Assembly: GCA_029263455.1 (NCBI GenBank)
Contig: JAJCXM010000012.1
Coordinates: 1 to 64,000, forward strand
Source: Holophagae bacterium
GTDB taxonomy: Bacteria; Acidobacteriota; Holophagae; Acanthopleuribacterales; Acanthopleuribacteraceae
DNA length: 64,000 nucleotides
Direction: 5' to 3'
Shown: one piece after another, positions 53,296-64,000 of the stretch
Layout: each line of letters begins with the position of its first letter
Numbering within the stretch: position 1 is the stretch's first letter
Program-made: the position numbers and the translations under genes
Notes under the pieces: model-generated
Told to the model about the DNA's origin: nothing
The model's database searches: none
Seen by the model: only the letters and a program-made list of their open reading frames with translations

Positions 53296-53934
53296 TCATT
53301 CCACCGGCTTCACATGAATGCAGCTGATCTTAATTCGTTTTAAAGAGCCCTCACCTACCGAAGTTGTTTTCAGATGCTTGTGTTTTTCCAATGCTAGATG
53401 AACGATGCGTCGTTCGTAGGAATTCATGGCATCCATTATGGCGGAATCGCCCTCTTTCTCTAGGCCTTCGCCCAGCGCCAGAGCTTGATCGATAAGTTCT
53501 TGCTCTCGATCCTGTTTGAAGTGATTTGCGTCAAGACGCACTTCAAGTGGCGATTGCGGCATTTGTGCATGCAGAAACCGATTAACTAAGAACTGTAGAT
53601 CATTCAGTCGCTCGCCTTGATGCGCGCGAAAAACATCAGCACTTTTCTCACATAACTCAACGTCTACCCGGTAAGGCGTTACTTCGAACTTGAGTTCGGT
53701 TTCGATGCCCAGCGATGCCATCAATTTTTCGAGCAAAGGTCGAATCGTATCAATCTCATCACGGTAGGTTTCATTCATCTCTTGATCACTTGCGTGAGCT
53801 TCAAGCGTCACCTGGCCCGGTTCTTTTGTGAGCAAGACTAGGCGCAAGCGCTCCAGAGGTACGGCCAACGTTTGGCTCGCAAGGCCAGCAGCCTCTCTCA
53901 CATCGGTTCCTGTAAAGACTGTCGTTTCGCTCAT
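53296..53934 (-). CDS. jag: RNA-binding protein Jag/KhpB
   Basis: 212 aa from the ATG at 53934, overlapping the yidC stop by 4 nt (ATGA). An N-terminal Jag_N-like part (VFTGTDVREAAGLASQTLAV), a KH-like region (VFRAHQGERLNDLQFLVNRF, with a degenerate GxxG) and a C-terminal R3H domain (MNSYERRIVHLALEKHKHLK, then TTSVGEG) follow the expected order. It binds RNA in the cytoplasm. Encoded after yidC, as is usual. Confidence 0.9.
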   Translation of the reverse strand: MSETTVFTGTDVREAAGLASQTLAVPLERLRLVLLTKEPGQVTLEAHASDQEMNETYRDEIDTIRPLLEKLMASLGIETELKFEVTPYRVDVELCEKSADVFRAHQGERLNDLQFLVNRFLHAQMPQSPLEVRLDANHFKQDREQELIDQALALGEGLEKEGDSAIMDAMNSYERRIVHLALEKHKHLKTTSVGEGSLKRIKISCIHVKPVE

Positions 53935-55568
53935 GCTTTTTCGTATCTCCACTTCATGACCATGGTTTGACCTAATTGAAAGAAATTACTGGTTATCATG
54001 TATAAAATCAAGCCGGAAGGCATTGCCACAAACATGACCGTCATCATAAGCGGCATGAATCGCATCATTTTTTGCTGTGCCGGATCGCCAGGCATAGGCA
54101 TGGTTAGCTGGGTAAGAAACATGGTTGCGCCCATAATGATGGGTAATATATAGGTGTGGTCTTTCACGCTCAGATCGTTGATCCAAAACATCCACTCTGA
54201 TTGGCGCAAATCGATAGCGGTTCGCAGTAAAGAAAAATAGGCAATAAAGATGGGTATTTGAGGAATCATAATGATACAAGAGGAAAAAGGGTTGATACCT
54301 TCTGTTTTATAGAGCGCAAACTGTTCTTGTTGCATCTTCTGTTTGCTTTCTAGATCGGATCCAGAGTACTTCTTCTTTAGTGCATCTAATTTAGGCTGCA
54401 GTTTGCGCATGCGAAACGATGATTTGACCGACGGAATCGTCATCGGTAACAAAGCCATGCGGATAAAGGCCGTCAATATGACAATGGCCCAACCCCAATT
54501 GCCAGTTAAACCGTGAAGGGCTGCTAAAAGTTTGTAGAGGATCTTCGACAAGAATCCAGCCATGCCATAGTCCACTAGGTCAGGCATATCGTCGGCAATG
54601 GCCGCCAACTCTTTTTCTTGTTTGGGCCCAAAGTAGAATTGACCTTCAATCAAATTATCCAAAGGCATAGCGACGACAGGCAGGCGCTCTTCTTCGCGCT
54701 GCGCGTTTTCTAAAGGTTGCGAAAGTAGCGCTAATTGACCGACAGGCTGATCGGGTCGAAAGACATTGCCAAAAAAGCTATCCGATATGCCGAACCAATG
54801 AATAAATTCCGATTTCTCCAAGAGCGGTTGAAATTGACCGTTCTCTATTTTGGCGGCGGCTCTTTCGTCACGGTCACCATCCACATACCAAACAACTTCC
54901 ATTAACTTGGGGTTCATGGCCCCAAAGGACAACAAACTTGGCGTATCAAAATCCTTGCCGTTCATAGGTTGTAGGCCATCTGCCACAACCAAGTGGCCGC
55001 CTTGGACCTGCGGGCCATCAATCTCAAACTTAATACGGAGCCCATAGCGATCATCTAAATCAAATGTTTTACTGATGCGGGTTTCACCAAGACGACGTTC
55101 AAAAACCAATTGCCTCTCGCTGGCATGTTTCACGTGGAACATCCAGTCCTTGGTGCGTGCCCCGCCACTCAGCACAACTTCACCAGGCGCCCATGGGGTA
55201 GGCGTCACAACGCGAATCGATTCGGTACTCTTCTTACTCGTCTTAAATTGCTTAAGCACTACTTCGCGAATGACGCCACCGCGATTATCGAAGCGAACGC
55301 GAATGTTTGGGTTCTCCAAGATAACTTCACGAGCTGCAATGGTCTCTTGGTCAATCTCAGCTGATACGGGTTCAGGCGCCAAAGGCTCGGCTTCGACCGC
55401 TAATTGCTTTGCTTGTTGAATCTCTTGATCCAGCTCGTTAGGCTGTGCTTCAACCGCTTCTTCGATGGGCACTTCTTTCACTAATCCCAATGAGGGCCCA
55501 ATCCAGCGCTCCATCACAAAAACAAAGGCGATGCAGGCCAGAATCATCCCTAAGAAACGTTGATTCAC
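53931..55568 (-). CDS. yidC: Membrane protein insertase YidC
   Basis: 545 aa, GTG start. An N-terminal membrane anchor (FLGMILACIAFVFVMERW) and a large periplasmic P1 domain (about residues 60-330) with beta strands are followed by the insertase core. NWGWAIVILTAFIRMALLPM and the cytoplasmic loop with MRKLQPKLDALKKKYSG are typical. It inserts and folds inner-membrane proteins. The long Gram-negative form indicates a diderm host. It overlaps rnpA by 4 nt; no yidD lies between. Confidence 0.96.
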   Translation of the reverse strand: MNQRFLGMILACIAFVFVMERWIGPSLGLVKEVPIEEAVEAQPNELDQEIQQAKQLAVEAEPLAPEPVSAEIDQETIAAREVILENPNIRVRFDNRGGVIREVVLKQFKTSKKSTESIRVVTPTPWAPGEVVLSGGARTKDWMFHVKHASERQLVFERRLGETRISKTFDLDDRYGLRIKFEIDGPQVQGGHLVVADGLQPMNGKDFDTPSLLSFGAMNPKLMEVVWYVDGDRDERAAAKIENGQFQPLLEKSEFIHWFGISDSFFGNVFRPDQPVGQLALLSQPLENAQREEERLPVVAMPLDNLIEGQFYFGPKQEKELAAIADDMPDLVDYGMAGFLSKILYKLLAALHGLTGNWGWAIVILTAFIRMALLPMTIPSVKSSFRMRKLQPKLDALKKKYSGSDLESKQKMQQEQFALYKTEGINPFSSCIIMIPQIPIFIAYFSLLRTAIDLRQSEWMFWINDLSVKDHTYILPIIMGATMFLTQLTMPMPGDPAQQKMMRFMPLMMTVMFVAMPSGLILYMITSNFFQLGQTMVMKWRYEKA

Positions 55569-55975
55569 GAGTCCCTCCTCGGTCGCGCTCGATGATTCTC
55601 AAGCTCACGGATCAGCATGTCAAAACACGCATGGTATTCAGTTAAGGATCTTTTCAAGGCCCCTCGTCGTGGGACACAAACCACATCAACGACTGGGAGC
55701 CCTGTTCGCTTGACGCGAAACGCTTCTCGAATCCGTCGTTTCACCAGGTTGCGTTTCACCGCATTCCCCACTTTACGCGAAACCGCAAAGCCGACACGCG
55801 CCGAATCACCCTTTTGTGGCAATACAAAAAACACCAACACGGGGGTGATGACTTTGCGACCTTTTGAAAAAGTGACTTGGTATTCTCGCCGTTTCCGTAC
55901 CCGAACAGTCTTCGGGAACAGATGATTAGCCTGCGAGGCGCTTACGGCCGGCCGCTCGACGCGATCTGATAACAT
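55565..55975 (-). CDS. rnpA: RNase P protein component
   Basis: 136 aa if the ATG at 55975 is used. The core ([19 protein letters not shown], then [28 protein letters not shown]) is a clear RnpA. No start codon lies between the start of the conserved part and this ATG, so the gene begins inside rpmH, about 50 nt upstream of its end, in another frame. A similar overlap is known from Thermus. RnpA assists the RNA subunit in maturing tRNA 5' ends. Confidence 0.93.
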   Translation of the reverse strand: MLSDRVERPAVSASQANHLFPKTVRVRKRREYQVTFSKGRKVITPVLVFFVLPQKGDSARVGFAVSRKVGNAVKRNLVKRRIREAFRVKRTGLPVVDVVCVPRRGALKRSLTEYHACFDMLIRELENHRARPRRDS

Positions 55976-56060
55976 TGCGTCCACCCGGCGTACTCATTCT
56001 TGCTCTGAAGCCGTGGGTTTTAGCCCGCTTCCTGCGATTCGGTTGAAAGGTTCTTTTCAT
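55926..56060 (-). CDS. rpmH: 50S ribosomal protein L34
   Basis: 44 aa from the ATG at 56060 (GGGGAACGCC upstream). It reads [20 protein letters not shown], then [20 protein letters not shown], the classic L34. It is the first gene of the leftward rpmH-rnpA-yidC-jag run. A promoter (TTGACT, 18 nt, TATGTT) lies 53-82 bp upstream. Confidence 0.97.
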   Translation of the reverse strand: MKRTFQPNRRKRAKTHGFRARMSTPGGRNVIRSRRAAGRKRLAG

Positions 56061-56429
56061 GGCGTTCCCCTGATTGCTCGGGCAAGCCGCCCGTGAAATG
56101 TCAAACCCGAAGAACATACCCCAATTTAATGATAAAAGTCAATGCACCGCCACGCCAAGGGTCAGCTTGCGACCACCACATGAGGACGCCTGCGAAGTCA
56201 AAGTGGAGGGCGCATTCGGTGCAATTTATTGAGGGTTGGTGCGGGTTTCCGCGATTTTGTGAGATCTGGACATTTACGTGATTGGCCCTTGTCGACCCCC
56301 ACGCCCTGTGTTACGCTTTCGCCATTGTCCGAACCCCCCAAAGGGACGCGCAAGGGACCGCGTTGTCCCGCATAATCGATTCAATAGAGTATTGAAAAAC
56401 AAATCCATGTTTTTCGTAGGGGACACTCG
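56061..56429. other. 369 bp divergent rpmH/dnaA intergenic region
   Basis: Holds the rpmH promoter at 56113-56142 (minus strand) and the dnaA start region (GTAGGGGAC upstream of TTG). No DnaA box of good quality was seen here. No ORF is credible. Confidence 0.6.
56113..56142 (-). promoter_or_regulatory. rpmH promoter
   Basis: On the minus strand, TTGACT (56142-56137) and TATGTT (56118-56113) with an 18-nt spacer, 53 nt before the rpmH ATG. Sigma-70-like and in the right place for a ribosomal-protein gene. Confidence 0.55.
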
Positions 56430-57731
56430 TTGTCAAATCTTTGGGATCTCGCTCTTGTACAACTAAAACATCGTATTGCTAGTGAAGACATTGACGAGTG
56501 GCTTACACCCACTCGAATGATGAAAGTCAATGAGCAGGAGCTAGTAGTCCATGTGCCCCAATCGATCTTTATCGATTGGATTCAAGATAATTATCTGGAT
56601 GAGATTCATCGCGCGCTCGAGGAGTTGGGGCATGAATCTCTCAGGGTTCGCTTCGTTGAGTCTGAAGAACACAAAGTGGCCGCTGTTGAGAAGAAGACAC
56701 TGGCGCCAAGAGATGGCTTGCGCATCAATCCGAAGTACCGCTTCGAGAGCTTTGTTATCGGACCGAGCAATCAGTTTGCGCATGCTGCCGCTCGAGCGGT
56801 CGCCGACGCGCCTTCTACTTCATACAATCCACTCTACGTTTATGGCGCATCAGGTCTGGGCAAAACCCATTTGCTGCACGCCATTGGTCATCAGCTTCAA
56901 GCGACTCAACCTAAACTGAAGATTTGCTACACCACCTGTGAAGAATTCACCAATCAATTTATTAATAGTATCCGCTTCAATAAAGGTGAAGCTTTTCGTG
57001 ATCGCTATCGTTCGGTTGACGTTTTGTTGATTGATGACATTCAGTTTTTGAGTGGCAAGACGCAAACTCAAGAGGAATTCTTCCACACCTTTAACGCACT
57101 TTTTGAACAGCAGAAGCAGATTATTCTTAGCTCCGATTGTGGACCAAGCCATATTCCAAAGCTGGAAGCGCGCCTGAAGAGTCGTTTCCAGTGGGGGCTT
57201 AGCGCCGATATTCAAGCCCCACCCCTTGAGACAAGGATCGCGATCCTACGCAAAAAGGCCGAAGCTGAATGCATCGAGCTACCCGACGATGTACTGCTGT
57301 ATATAGGTAGCAAAATTAAAACCAATGTTCGTGAGCTCGAAGGTGCCCTGATTAAAGTCATCGCTTATGGGTCACTTAGCCAACGAGTAATTACTCTGGA
57401 ACTGGCCGAACAATGCCTGCGCGGGGTCATTAAAGAAGAGAACCAGTCGTTGTCCTGTGAACGCATTCAACGACTAGTCGCCGAACAATTTAACTTAACG
57501 ACCAAAGAACTATGTTCTCGCAATAATTCAAAGCGCGTCTCACAACCTCGCCAGATTGCCATGTATTTAACGCGTAAATTGACCGCCATGTCGCTCCCTG
57601 AGATTGGGCATGCCTTTGGCAACAAACACCACTCAACCGTGCTCTATTCCATCCAGAAGATTGAAAAGAATATGACCGCGGACCCAGACACGTTACGGCT
57701 CGTGAATGGCCTCAAAAAATCCTTGCTGTGA
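56430..57731 (+). CDS. dnaA: Chromosomal replication initiator DnaA
   Basis: 433 aa, TTG start with AGGGGAC upstream. Domain I (residues 1-80), Walker A YGASGLGKTHLLH (about 138-150), Walker B VDVLLIDDIQFLSGK and the C-terminal DNA-binding domain IV with QIAMYLTRKLTAMSLPEIGH, then AFGNKHHSTVLYS. It binds DnaA boxes and opens the origin. First gene of the forward dnaA-dnaN-recF-gyrB-gyrA run. Confidence 0.97.
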   Translation: MSNLWDLALVQLKHRIASEDIDEWLTPTRMMKVNEQELVVHVPQSIFIDWIQDNYLDEIHRALEELGHESLRVRFVESEEHKVAAVEKKTLAPRDGLRINPKYRFESFVIGPSNQFAHAAARAVADAPSTSYNPLYVYGASGLGKTHLLHAIGHQLQATQPKLKICYTTCEEFTNQFINSIRFNKGEAFRDRYRSVDVLLIDDIQFLSGKTQTQEEFFHTFNALFEQQKQIILSSDCGPSHIPKLEARLKSRFQWGLSADIQAPPLETRIAILRKKAEAECIELPDDVLLYIGSKIKTNVRELEGALIKVIAYGSLSQRVITLELAEQCLRGVIKEENQSLSCERIQRLVAEQFNLTTKELCSRNNSKRVSQPRQIAMYLTRKLTAMSLPEIGHAFGNKHHSTVLYSIQKIEKNMTADPDTLRLVNGLKKSLL

Positions 57732-58055
57732 TCGGTCTAATCATGTTTTCCGCAGTTGGGTCCAACAGACAAAGCCAAACAGTGTCCGGGCTCATCGGAG
57801 TTTTCCACAGATTTCCACAACGATTTTTCCCCTCAGCAGTGGAAAATTGTCTAAATCGAGTTATGATGCTGCCATTCAGGGATAGTTTTCCAACACTGTT
57901 GTCAACTTTCCTAAATAATTTCCGCAACTTTTCAACATACTTAAATCCTTTAAAACAAGGTGTTTATGTACGTTTTCCACAAATTAAAGCGAAACCTTAT
58001 ACGGCTTCGAATATTTAATAATTATCATGTAAATCCATAAGGACTTGGAGTCACC
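57732..58055. other. Candidate oriC between dnaA and dnaN
   Basis: 324 bp without a gene. Two DnaA-box matches (TTWTNCACA) are TTTTCCACA at 57801-57809 and 57973-57981. A variant ATTTCCACA is at 57811-57819. The right two thirds are AT-rich (AAATAATTT; TTTAATAATTATCATG), suitable for a duplex-unwinding region. The strand switch of genes between rpmH and dnaA supports an origin here or in the neighbouring gap. Confidence 0.7.
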
Positions 58056-59174
58056 ATGGAATTCCACAGCATTCGAGCGGAACTGCTCAGCGAATTACAA
58101 CTAATGATGGGTGTGATTGAAAAGAAACACACCATGCCTATCTTGGCGAATATCTTGATCCAGGCTGAAGGTAATCAGTTGACCTTGAAAGCAACAGATC
58201 TTGAGGTGGGCGTGATTACTCAATGTCCAGCGCAAGTGGTTGAGCCCGGTGAATTTACGGTTGATGCCAAACGGTTACAGGATATGTTATCGACGCTTTC
58301 TGGCCAGCAAGTGGCGTTGTCGATGAACGAAGGCAGCATGTTGGATGTGGTATCAGGCTCTGCCCAATTTGCCATTGAAACCATGCCTACCCATGATTTC
58401 CCAACGATTCCAAGTTGTGATTTTGAAAGTTCGATTCAATTGCCGATTGGGTTTGTACAGGCCTGTATTGCCCGAGTGCTGTTTTCGATTTCGAACGATC
58501 CGCATAAATACGCCATAAATGGTGCTTTGTGGAGAATACAAGACAAGAACTTGGTTATGGTGAGCACCGATGGTCATCGCATGTCGGTGATTCGAAGTGA
58601 AATCGATGCTGACATAGCTGATTTCGAAGTCATTATTCCTCGCAAAACCATGGGCGAATTAAAGAAATTACTGCAATCGGTGGATAGCGACGAAAGCTTC
58701 TTGATGGCGCTGATTGATAACAGGGTGTTTTTCAAAGTTGGCGAGCGCGTCCTTTTTTCTCGTGCAATTGATGGCAAGTTTCCAGATTTTGAGAAAGCTA
58801 TCCCAAGCAATAATGACAAGGAATTTGTGTTTGAGCGCACCGTTTTGGGCGACGTAATGAAACGCAAAATGGTACTGAGTAGTGATAAGTCCAAACTGGT
58901 TCGCTTGAGTTTTTCTGCCGGTCGCTTGACGGTTGTCTTACGGAACGCGGAACGGGGTGAGTCAGTTGATCAAATCGATATCGAATATGATGGCGAAGAG
59001 TTCGAGGTCGGTTTTAACGCCGAATACGTGCTGGATTATTTGAAGAATATGGGTTGTGATCGTATTCGCTTGCTGTTGAAAGATGCGGCCAATCAAGGGC
59101 TTTTCCGTATTGAAGACGATCCCCAGGAAATGCAATACGAACATGTGATTATGCCGATGCGGTTATTGGGTTAA
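58056..59174 (+). CDS. dnaN: DNA polymerase III sliding clamp (beta subunit)
   Basis: 372 aa with GGAG upstream. Three clamp domains are present; KHTMPILANILIQAEGNQLT near the start, FDFPTIPSCD-like TMPTHDFPTIPSC, VSTDGHRM, and the C-terminal VIMPMRLLG tail. It forms the ring that tethers DNA polymerase III. The 6-nt gap to recF implies co-transcription. Confidence 0.97.
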   Translation: MEFHSIRAELLSELQLMMGVIEKKHTMPILANILIQAEGNQLTLKATDLEVGVITQCPAQVVEPGEFTVDAKRLQDMLSTLSGQQVALSMNEGSMLDVVSGSAQFAIETMPTHDFPTIPSCDFESSIQLPIGFVQACIARVLFSISNDPHKYAINGALWRIQDKNLVMVSTDGHRMSVIRSEIDADIADFEVIIPRKTMGELKKLLQSVDSDESFLMALIDNRVFFKVGERVLFSRAIDGKFPDFEKAIPSNNDKEFVFERTVLGDVMKRKMVLSSDKSKLVRLSFSAGRLTVVLRNAERGESVDQIDIEYDGEEFEVGFNAEYVLDYLKNMGCDRIRLLLKDAANQGLFRIEDDPQEMQYEHVIMPMRLLG

Positions 59175-59180
59175 GGGCGT

Positions 59181-62656
<3,476 letters not shown>

Positions 62657-62670
62657 AGAGGAAATTAAGG

Positions 62671-64000
62671 ATGCATCAGGAACGTCCCGTCAACATACTG
62701 CGGGAGATGAAACAGTCTTATCTCGACTACTCGATGAGTGTCATTGTTGGGCGTGCCCTACCTGACGTTCGCGACGGTTTAAAGCCCGTCCATAGACGTA
62801 TTTTGTATGCGATGTTCGACGAAGGTCTGTTGCCCAACCGCCGTTATTCGAAATGTGCCGGTGTGGTTGGTGAGGTGCTCAAGAAGTACCACCCGCACGG
62901 TGATTCGGCCGTTTATGACGCCTTGGTGCGCTTAGCGCAACCTTGGGCGATGCGTTATCCCTTGGTGGATGGGCAGGGTAACTTTGGTTCGATTGATGGC
63001 GACCGGGCAGCCGCTTACCGTTACACAGAAGCACGCATGCAACGCATCGCTGAGATGATGTTGGCCGATATAGACAAAGATACGGTCGACTGGCAGGCCA
63101 ACTTCGATGAGCAAACCAATGAACCATTGGTTTTGCCAACTCGTATTCCTGGTTTGTTAGTTAACGGTAGTTCGGGTATCGCGGTAGGAATGGCAACCAA
63201 TGTGCCGCCTCACAATCTAAACGAGATATGTGAAGCCTTGTTAGCAGTGGTGCGTGACCCGGACATAGATAACGAAGATTTGATGGGCATCGTCAGTGGC
63301 CCTGATTTCCCAACCGGCGGAGTAATTTGCGGACGTCAAGGTATCGATGATGCCTACCGAACGGGCCGCGGCCGTATTGTGACTCGCGCATTACATCATT
63401 TTGAGGACTATAACGAAGGCACACGTGTACGTATTGTGATTGATGAAATCCCGTACATGGTTAGTAAGTCCAAAATAGTAGAGAAGATTGCTGAGTTGGT
63501 TAAAGATGGCCGCGTAGATGGGATCAGTGAGATTCGCGACGAATCTGACCGTCACGGTATGCGCATGGTTATTGAACTCAAGCGTGGTGAAATTCCTGAA
63601 GTCATTCTTAATCAATTATTCCGTATGACCCAGTTACAAAGCACGTTTGGTGTCATCATGTTGTCGTTGGTTGGTAATCAGCCGCGTGTATTGCCCCTAA
63701 AAGACATGTTAAGCCAGTTTGTCGTCTTTCGTCGTGAAGTGGTTCAACGTCGTACACGCTATTTATTACGTAAAGCAGAGAAACGCGCACATATCTTAGA
63801 AGGCTTTGTTAAGGCCTTGGATGTGTTGGATGCCTTGATTACCATGATTCGAGCATCTGCTTCTCCGGCTGAAGCTAAAGAACGCATGATGGCCGAGTGG
63901 GGTTTTTCTGCGGAACAAGCGCAAGCCATTTTGGAGATGCGTTTACAGAAACTGACCGGCATGGAACGACAATCCATTATTGATGAATACGAAACCATCA
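62671..64000 (+). CDS. gyrA: DNA gyrase subunit A (partial, runs off the right edge)
   Basis: About 443 codons visible from the ATG at 62671 (GAGAGGAAATTAAGG upstream), no stop before the edge. The breakage-reunion domain is clear: [20 protein letters not shown], then [31 protein letters not shown] (quinolone region with the wild-type Ser and Asp) and [12 protein letters not shown] with the catalytic Tyr. The C-terminal wrapping domain lies outside the window. Confidence 0.97.
   Translation, partial: MHQERPVNILREMKQSYLDYSMSVIVGRALPDVRDGLKPVHRRILYAMFDEGLLPNRRYSKCAGVVGEVLKKYHPHGDSAVYDALVRLAQPWAMRYPLVDGQGNFGSIDGDRAAAYRYTEARMQRIAEMMLADIDKDTVDWQANFDEQTNEPLVLPTRIPGLLVNGSSGIAVGMATNVPPHNLNEICEALLAVVRDPDIDNEDLMGIVSGPDFPTGGVICGRQGIDDAYRTGRGRIVTRALHHFEDYNEGTRVRIVIDEIPYMVSKSKIVEKIAELVKDGRVDGISEIRDESDRHGMRMVIELKRGEIPEVILNQLFRMTQLQSTFGVIMLSLVGNQPRVLPLKDMLSQFVVFRREVVQRRTRYLLRKAEKRAHILEGFVKALDVLDALITMIRASASPAEAKERMMAEWGFSAEQAQAILEMRLQKLTGMERQSIIDEYETI

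Overview
The window is a chromosomal segment from a Gram-negative, menaquinone-making bacterium whose right end holds the replication-origin neighbourhood (jag-yidC-rnpA-rpmH on the minus strand, dnaA-dnaN-recF-gyrB-gyrA on the plus strand). Lineage clues are mixed: two futalosine-pathway genes (mqnB, mqnD), a short PSD-A-type phosphatidylserine decarboxylase and a mycobacterial-type PyrF, alongside a fused RlmKL methyltransferase and a long GyrB. An Acidobacteriota-like (Holophagae/Acanthopleuribacteria) or similar deep Gram-negative host is my best guess, but this is inference. No rRNA, tRNA, CRISPR array or transposase was seen.

Layout. (1) About 0.2-9.7 kb: accessory block of small, mostly unrelated genes, all on the minus strand (DUF4262, DUF2185/Imm33, C39-like peptidase, ADP-ribosylglycohydrolase, GFA enzyme and many orphans), resembling a poly-immunity or miscellaneous accessory island. 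(2) 10.0-13.9 kb: YHS-membrane protein/ArsR/SRPBCC operon and a divergent LysR/Bcr-type MFS pair. (3) 13.85-15.06 kb: 1.2 kb without genes, carrying a two-copy composite direct repeat full of short palindromes. (4) 15.06-17.55 kb: HTH-EIIA protein with two nucleotidyltransferases. (5) 17.6-22.9 kb: psd-lipA-E2-rlmKL run, joining lipoyl synthase to a lipoyl-bearing acyltransferase. (6) 23-28.2 kb: AlkD-like protein, pyrF, and a TPR/micro-ORF/large exported protein operon. (7) 28.4-39.7 kb: forward housekeeping run of metallo-hydrolase, ispG, zinc-ribbon TPR protein, uvrC, pseudopilin-like lipoprotein, prfA-prmC-murA, and a GlmU-like acetyltransferase with a shrunken N-terminal half. (8) 39.7-43.5 kb: sensor kinase-mqnB-mqnD on the minus strand, divergent from an ECF sigma/anti-sigma pair. 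(9) 43.6-52.4 kb: sdaA, MFS, TgpA-like transglutaminase-galU, a PAS 'kinase' lacking the phospho-acceptor His, tadA and a small membrane protein. (10) 52.4-64 kb: chorismatase-like gene and the origin cluster; gyrA runs off the right edge.

The core genes cover peptidoglycan precursor synthesis (murA, GlmU acetyltransferase), isoprenoid and menaquinone supply (ispG, mqnB/D), translation termination (prfA, prmC), lipoylation, excision repair, and replication initiation. Many are packed with 1-13 nt overlaps, implying translational coupling. The least explained parts are the repeat field at 13.9-15.0 kb, the 0-10 kb accessory block, the EIIA/nucleotidyltransferase operon and the TPR/46-aa/745-aa operon.
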